Below are positions 1 through 6,800 of a DNA stretch of 10,257 nucleotides, piece by piece (position 1 is the first letter of the stretch; every line of letters starts with the position of its first letter). The notes beneath the pieces were generated by a model. That model was given only the letters and a program-made list of their open reading frames with translations, was not told where the DNA came from and ran no database searches. The DNA comes from Bacillota bacterium. GTDB taxonomy: Bacteria > Bacillota > Clostridia > Lachnospirales > Lachnospiraceae. The stretch is from contig JAIIAN010000107.1 of NCBI GenBank assembly GCA_022717655.1, positions 1 through 10,257 on the forward strand, read 5' to 3'. The position numbers were made by a program, and so were the translations under genes.

Positions 1-110
1 GGAGTTTCGAAAGTATCGATTATCTCTGTCAATGCATGAGCATGCTTGTTTTGATGCGCTTGGAAGAGCCGACAAATATATTTGACAGAGTATCCAAGAT
101 ATTTGGATAA
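1..110 (+). CDS. 3' end of an unidentified protein gene (partial)
   Basis: The frame beginning at base 3 is open for 35 codons and stops at TAA (108-110); the gene starts before the window. The tail reads as a plausible folded C-terminus and ends in ...NIFDRVSKIFG. I do not recognise the family. The main support is position: a strong hairpin with a T tail starts two bases after the stop codon, exactly where a plus-strand gene should terminate. A minus-strand frame over the same bases is also open, but it has no start codon in a sensible place and no terminator. The gene is convergent with the giant minus-strand gene. Confidence 0.55.
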   Translation, partial: SFESIDYLCQCMSMLVLMRLEEPTNIFDRVSKIFG

Positions 111-112
111 AG

Positions 113-157
113 AAAACCGATGGCTTTGACTGTTATCAGTCTATACCATCGGTTTTT
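113..157 (+). terminator. Rho-independent terminator, probably bidirectional
   Basis: A perfect 11-bp stem (AAAACCGATGG at 113-123 with CCATCGGTTTT at 146-156) encloses a second perfect 5-bp stem (GACTG 128-132 with CAGTC 137-141) closed by a TTAT loop. A T run follows on the plus strand, directly after the TAA of the left-edge gene. Read on the minus strand the same hairpin is followed by TTTTCTTT, so it could also terminate the convergent giant gene. Confidence 0.9.
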
Positions 158-180
158 GTAAGTCCAGTTAACCTCTGAAC

Positions 181-242
181 AGAAACATCTCATAAAGTTC
201 CGAACTTTTTCTTTCGTTCCTGCTCCTTCATGAGATGTTTCT
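181..242. repeat. 13-bp perfect inverted repeat with inner palindrome
   Basis: AGAAACATCTCAT (181-193) is the exact reverse complement of ATGAGATGTTTCT (230-242). The 36-base loop begins with another inverted repeat, AAAGTT-CCG-AACTTT (194-208). No T run directly follows on either strand, so it is not a typical terminator. It lies between convergent genes and may be a structured 3' UTR, an RNA-processing site or a relic of a mobile element end. Nothing else in the window matches it. Confidence 0.6.
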
Positions 243-249
243 TATGTCT

Positions 250-283
250 GGGGATGAATTGGCTTTCACGCCATTTCATCCCC
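250..283 (-). terminator. GC-rich hairpin in the 3' region of the giant gene
   Basis: GGGGATGAA (250-258) pairs with TTCATCCCC (275-283). An inner TGGC/GCCA stem continues it after one mismatch, and it can extend outward through a G-U pair. It is the first stable hairpin downstream of the giant gene's stop codon, about 75 bases after it. No T run follows on the minus strand; on the plus strand T6 begins about ten bases away. It may serve as a 3'-end stabilising structure, with termination at 113-157. Confidence 0.45.
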
Positions 284-356
284 GGATCACTATTTTTTCT
301 TTCTTTGAGCTGTTTCTCTCTTACTCTTTCAAAACCGGTTTTTTTATTACAAAGAA

Positions 357-817
357 CTAGTTCTCAATTGTAAAATGATAACTCATCTGATAAGTATTCC
401 AGCTCGTGTCCGGAACATTGATGTTCTGCACATCATAATCCGCATCAAAGGTAAAGCTGCCTGATCTCGTTGTCAAATCTGTTGCCTTATTATTTTCCAG
501 ACTTCCAATCGTAAATCGTGTCTTATTGCTGAGTTCCATGACATTGAGCATCTTTGCTTTGTTCGTCTCCCCTGCCGCTTTCAGGTAAAGTGCGATCTCA
601 TTCGAATTAAATGTGCCACTCTTATTTACCAGATGCAGATTTGTTGACTGTGTCACCTTCTGATCCACTGCAAATCCTGCCACCTCTGCTTTTACTTTTG
701 TCCCGCCATTGTTATATACATAACAGGTCGGTGCCAGCAGTTCCGGTGTTCCGCTTGCTTTCTTGACTGCAACTACGCTTACTTTTGTAGGTACTTTCAC
801 GTCAATGATATTCTCAT
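357..817 (-). other. C-terminal beta domain (residues about 2731-2883), possible surface-retention domain
   Basis: The domain opens with DENIIDVKVPTKVSVV, then YVYNNGGTKVKAEV, IALYLKAAG and a final SFTFDADYD...YQMSYHFTIEN. A VPT-starting beta domain at the very end of long Firmicutes secreted proteins is familiar, but I cannot name the family with confidence. It lacks the WxL signature, a sortase motif and a membrane helix. As the last folded domain of a protein with no other anchor, it is the best candidate for a non-covalent wall-binding or assembly role; this is inference. Confidence 0.45.
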
Positions 818-3800
818 CGACCGGAATCGGGATCTGTACGGTATTATTGACTCCGTCTTTAACAAAGATCATCACCGCTTTCTTTCCGGCTGCTTTCGCT
901 TTCAGCATGGTCGCTTCCGGTATCTTCACAATAACCTTGCCGGTATTTCCCTGTGTTACCGAATTTTCTTCCGCACCTGCAACATCTGCTTTAATGCTTC
1001 CTTCTGTAAGCCCGCCTTTTGCCAGCTCGTCCGCTATGAGTTCTTCCGCACGTTTTGCAGCCACATTCATCAGATTCTGGTTGTCTGTATCGGCTAAACC
1101 ACCGATTGCCCAGTATGCTTTCGCAACACCATTTGCAGAATATTCCAGACGGTCGTTCCCCTGATTACTTGCCTGCAGCGGTGTCAGATGTGTTTTATCA
1201 TTTACCGTCGGGTCTGCGATCGTCAGAGTAAATTCATATACTGCCGAGTTATCCGCTCCGCCTGCTGTATCCAGCAGTTTCACGGTTGTGTCTGCCGTTT
1301 TCTGAGTCGGTGCATTGACATCGACCAGTGATGTCGACCAATCCCCGTTTGCACATACCACATGTGCGATATACCAGTATTCCTCAGTGATTGCTACCGG
1401 TTTTGTTACTCCGTCTGCACCATGTGCTCCATTTTTTCCCGGATTATTTTTATCGATAGTCCAGTTGATCTCCCAATAGTTTCCTTCTTTAACCTGATCT
1501 GTGAACGCCTTGCTAAAGGTTCCATTCGCCACAAATTGGCTGTCTGTGTCTGTATAGCGTTTCCGCTGTTCATCGGTAAGATTTTTTGTGACATCGGCTT
1601 TCTTCATTCGCACTACATATCCATATGCAACTTCATGGTTGTTCTCTTTGTCATATACAAAGTGCATGATCTTCTTCTTTGCCATGGTTGCATTTTTATC
1701 CAGCACCGTGTTTGTCGGATATTCGATCCAGCTTTCTACTGTATGTGCTTTTGGATTCTTAAAGAAAATGGTTCCTTTTGTCTGGTTGTGTGCCACTTCC
1801 ATATTCATTCCCGAACCATCGACATACTGCGTCTTATCCGCATTTGCCGGTGTTGTGAATGTAAGTATCACATCACCCATTTCATTCATCTGACCTGCTG
1901 TATAAGTGGTCTTTAAATGGATCTGTTTGGTTGTGGCTCCCTCTTTCTCTGCCAGAACCGTTCCGTCCACCAGCAGTGGATATGTATCATTTGTTCCTGT
2001 CTTATGTACAGACAGCGAACAGGTTCCATTTGTCTGCAGGCTTCCGATATGTCCCTTCCATGCTCCATTCAGAACAATCTGTGAACTGTGCAGTACTACT
2101 GTATCTGTTCGTCCAGCCGCCGCACTGCCTGTCGGCTTGCTGTCAAATCTCTTTGTGATAATGAACTTGGAATTGTTGAAATCCCTATCTGTGTCAGCTC
2201 CGATGGTTAAGGATGAAAATCCGGACAGGCTTTCGATGACGGCATTGGAGCCGGTCAGTGTCTTATCCTTCATTTCGAGCCTGAGCTCTGCTCTGGTTCC
2301 ACCTACGTTATCCGCAAGTTCTCCGTTGTTATCCGTACCATATGCGGAAATGTTCTTGAGTCTAAACTCGTGTGCTGTATTGGTATTTGGAAGTTTTACC
2401 CAGACGTTTGTATTTTTTGTTACCTGCGCATTCTTACTTCCTCCATAAACAGAAGCATTGTTCGGCAGTTTGACGTCAACTTCTACGTCTGTACTTCCTT
2501 CTACTTTGGCATCCTCTCCGCCTCCGTAGACTTCTGTGCTGTTACAGGTTCCTCCTGTAAGTTTCAGCTGTGTGTCACCGTTTACGGTTCCCTCTGCTGT
2601 TTTTCCACCGCCAAAGACTTTGTCTACTGTTCCGCCGTAGATTGCCACACTGGCATTGCCTGTCTGGGCTTTCGTTCCGCCGCCGTAGATTGCGGTGAAG
2701 TGAGCGTTGCAGCCTGCTGTGACTGTCACTGTGGATTTCTGATGGATTGCTTTTGTTGTGCTTCCTCCGTAAACCGTCGGTTTCATTGTCTCATCGTTGT
2801 GTTTTAAGAATACAACGCCATCGCCAAAGGTCAGTGTTCCGCCATTTCCGGCAAATGTCATCTCATAGCTTGTGATGTCTCCTTTTGCGTTTTTGGCTTC
2901 CGTATTGGTTCCCTGGTCGTATTTCATTACGATATTCTGGAAAGTCACATTCACGCCTTCCGGGAGTTCCAGGTTCTGCACTCTCATACGTACGCGGTAG
3001 CGGTTTCCTGCCGCTCCGTCTTTGTCTGTTCTTGCTCCTGATTTGAAGGTCAGGCTTGCTACCTTCTCTGTTGTAACTTTCTTCAGTGCCTCCTGATCTT
3101 CTTTCGTGAAGTTTGTTTCCAGAATATTGGAAATCGTATACGATTCCTTTTTATCACTATTTTGGATTGCTTCAAATGCATCTTTATAGGTTGCAAAATA
3201 GCTTTTTCCATTTACCGCAGGGTCTACCTGGATTATACCATCTTTGGCAAGCTGCGTTACAATTACCTGTGTGCCATCCTTGGCACTTGTAAGGTACTGT
3301 TTTTTCTCTTTATGGTTTAGAGACTGTAAATCAAAATCTGTTGGATCTAAGATTCCGCTCTTTGATGCATCTGCAATTACTTCGCCAAAGTAATCGCTTC
3401 CCCAGCGGAGTTCACGCTCTACGAAATTAGCACTATAGCGTTTATCTTTACTTGTACCGCCTCCTGCTTTGATAATCAGTTTGTAACCATTGGATATATA
3501 TTCTTTCGATACTCCGATAACACCTATATTTACTAATCTATTTCTATTCAAACCGCCTCCGTAGATGTTGCCTCCATATCCCTGACGCTGCATACCTTTA
3601 TAGATGGTAGGAGCCTGCAGGTTACCATTTGCATCCACCTCACCATTTACAACAAAGGTTGCTGCAACAATATTACTTCTTCCATAGTCACCTGATGTCT
3701 GTACGGCATCCTGCCATAGCTCTCCTGTACCTCTTATTTCAAAACGGCTTGTTGTATTAGGTGACAAGAACTCTTCCGCTTTCTCTTCATATGGGCTATT

Positions 3801-6800
3801 ATATGCTCTCGCACCAGTCATTGCGGAAAGATGTAACTTACCTTTTTTAGCAGTATCAACTACCATCTGGTTGTATCCTAAAATACTACCTATCGTGTTG
3901 TTCTCTGCATAGTCATCCATTGTACTGTATATTACATGCTCTGCAACGTTCGTGAAATTCCTGTCTCTGCTATAAGCTCTTGTTTTTTTCTGTGAAAACA
4001 GATATTTTAAGGTATCCAGCTTCTTCCCAGAAAAGCTTATCGCAGGGCTTACTTCATAATTTGGAAATGGCTCATCCGTAATAGCCTGGCTTTCCAAATA
4101 GCAGCGCTCCCAGAATAAGGTTCCTCCTGCTTCTGTCACGTTAAATTTTGCATTATCATAAGCCGCCATTCGGAATGTGATATACATATTCGGTATTTGA
4201 TAGGTACCAGCGGAAAGATTCCAACCATTTCCCTTTTCTTCGTCCTTCGTATAATTAAATAAAACAGAACTGTTTTCGTCCATACCAGCAATCTGATTCT
4301 TTAATGTCTGCAACTGCAGTTCATCCCCGTTTGGCTGCTGCTTCAATGGTATGATGGTCACATCCGCTTCTCCCTCTCTGGTTCCGAAGTTCCTCCAGTC
4401 TGGATCGTTATCGAAGTTTCCGTTTTTATACTTTGACAGATAATACAGAGTGTCTGTTCTGTCCAGATTCGTAGTGTCAATTATCGTATTAATTTCGGCT
4501 ATGATGCTCTCACTTACAACAAGGTATTTTCCTGGGAGATTGAGAACAATCTTCGCTCCCTCTTTACGCACGCTCATCTTCGTATTTGTATACTGACTAC
4601 TTATTGCATTATTGGCATCCGCGAACTCAAGTACTATATCACCACTTGATTCTCCAGTATCATTTACTTTCAATTCAATCTTTTTGTTGCTACCATCTAA
4701 TGTCACTTTCCCATCCAGTTTCAGTGGCTTTGTCCCAGCTGCATCTTTATAGATATTGATACTGTTGCTGTTCGCATCCGATATCAGCTTCCCGATATGC
4801 CCCGCTGTCGCTCCTGCAAATTTCAGTTCTCCATTCTTCAGGCTGACTATACCGGTTCTGGTATTATCCTTCTTCTCCGGGTTACTGTCCAGCTTGCCGT
4901 ATACGGAAAGCGTATACTTTGTAGTTTGGCCGTTTCCTATTGTCAGCTCTGTGAAATCTTTAACATCCTGAAACGCTGCATTGGAATTGACTGTGATCGT
5001 TTTCCCTTGCTGCTTCGCATCTTCACTTCCTCCGTAAAGGCTTGCTTTCTTATCCTGTATCGTCACACCGCTGTTCACAGTAAGCGGGGTTCCATTTGCA
5101 TAAATGTTATAAGCTTGCTTTCCTTTCAGTATCAGATCCTCTAATATAATTTCATCTCTTCCAAATAAACATAAGTTGTCTGATACTATTACCGTTGCCG
5201 CTGTTTTTAAAGGATTTCCCTCTTTATCCTTTTTGCTTGTCCAGACAATCTTCTTCGCTGTTTGTGCCTTGACACGTGATGATTTGTCATCCCTGATGTC
5301 TTTTAATGCCTTTATATCATCGGCATCAATTGTGTACCCCTCTTTAAAGATGCTGATTGTGTACTCCTCTACCCCCGGTTTTGCTTTTTCCTGTTCTGCA
5401 ATGTAATCAATTGTCTCTGCCAGGTTCACTTTGATTTCCGGTTTTGTACCTGTTCCGACAAATACTGCTATCGTCTCATCATAGATACGGATTGTCCTGT
5501 TACGTGGCTTTTCTCTCATGGCCAAACTAAACGATGATTTTAACGGCTCACAGCTAACTTCTGTATCCGATGCTGCGTTTGGAAGATAAAATACTATGTC
5601 ATTATCGGTTTCTGTTCCACTTTCATATGCTACATCTATCTTCCCTTTCTGACTCTTCATTGGGTTTGTACCCGTCAGTGTAAGAATGTACGGATTTTCT
5701 TTATTTGATGCATTCTTTCCATCCTTTTCAGCCGCACGTACCAGACGAAGCGTTGCATTTTTCTCTGCACCCTCCTTCATCTTCAGGGAACCCATCGTTT
5801 TGGTTCCTTCAGCATTTATCAGTTTAAAACTTGCACCCTCCGCCAGCAGTGTCTCTCCCTTGTAATTCTTCGATCCCTGTTCCGAATTCATCGTTGACGT
5901 AACGGTAATCGCTTTCTCGATTGTCAGTTTGTCGTAATCATAAATATTTTTTACGGTTAATGCATTATTCACCGTGATTTCTGCTGTCTTGTCGGCAGCT
6001 TTTGTCTGCTCAGCATCTCCGCCTCCACTCAGTGTGTCTGTGACCGTTGCCTCTTTTTCAACCGTAATGACTGCCTCCGCCGTATGGCTTCCTTCACCTT
6101 TATTTCCGCCATATACTGCTGTATACTTACCTGACTGGAAAGTCAGTATTGCTTTTTTGTCGCAGTTTGTTCCCTCTGCACCTCCATATACCGTCGGGAC
6201 TCCTTCTGCATTGTTATCCCCGGCAAGGAACTTTACATTCTCTCCAAATGTCAGCTTTCCGCCATTATTTACAAACACGAGATCTTGTACGTCGTTGCCT
6301 TTTGCGTCTTTGATCTCACTGTGTGTACCCTCCGCATATTTTAAGACAATATTCTGGAAGGTCACCTCTACTCCGGCCGGGAGCTGCAGTGTCTGTACTT
6401 TCATACGGATGCGGTAGCGTGTTTCTGCTGCTCCATCCGGATTGTCCGCACCACGGTCTCCACTTTCAAAGACGAGTTTTACATTGGTGTTGTGAAATGC
6501 TTTTAATGCATCATTATCTTGCGACGTGAAATCTCGCTCTATCCGATTTCGGATGATATAGGTTCCGTCTACTGCATTAACCATATCGTCTTTTTTCAAT
6601 GCGTCTTCATAAGTCTGGTAATACTTTTTGATTCCGTCCGGATGTACAACCTCTATCGGTTCTGTATCCAACTGCGTAGTCTTAATCTTTGTTCCATTTT
6701 CTGCACTTGTAAAATATAATCGTCCTGGTACTTCCGTTTTCTTTTCATCCGGATTTGCAACATAGAAATCCGTCGCATCTAACACACCTGCAGTTGTGCC

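Noticed and set aside
1..145. Open minus-strand frame at the left edge (LSKYLGYSVKYICRLFQ...), faintly like a helix-turn-helix
   Set aside because: It runs through the terminator hairpin, has no suitable start codon, and competes with the plus-strand frame that ends exactly at the terminator.
331..342. Palindrome AAAACCGGTTTT just after the giant gene's stop codon, considered as a terminator
   Set aside because: Folding leaves only A-T pairs around a CCGG loop, too weak for a terminator hairpin.
2379..2393. LPNTN (residues 2206-2210), resembling a sortase signal
   Set aside because: It is about 670 residues from the C-terminus, lacks the Gly of LPXTG and is not followed by a hydrophobic stretch and basic tail.
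1362..2807. Several plus-strand open frames of 60-180 codons opposite the C-terminal half of the giant gene
   Set aside because: They overlap an uninterrupted gene with a signal peptide and clear domains, lack ribosome sites, and encode Cys/Phe-rich sequence typical of antisense frames.
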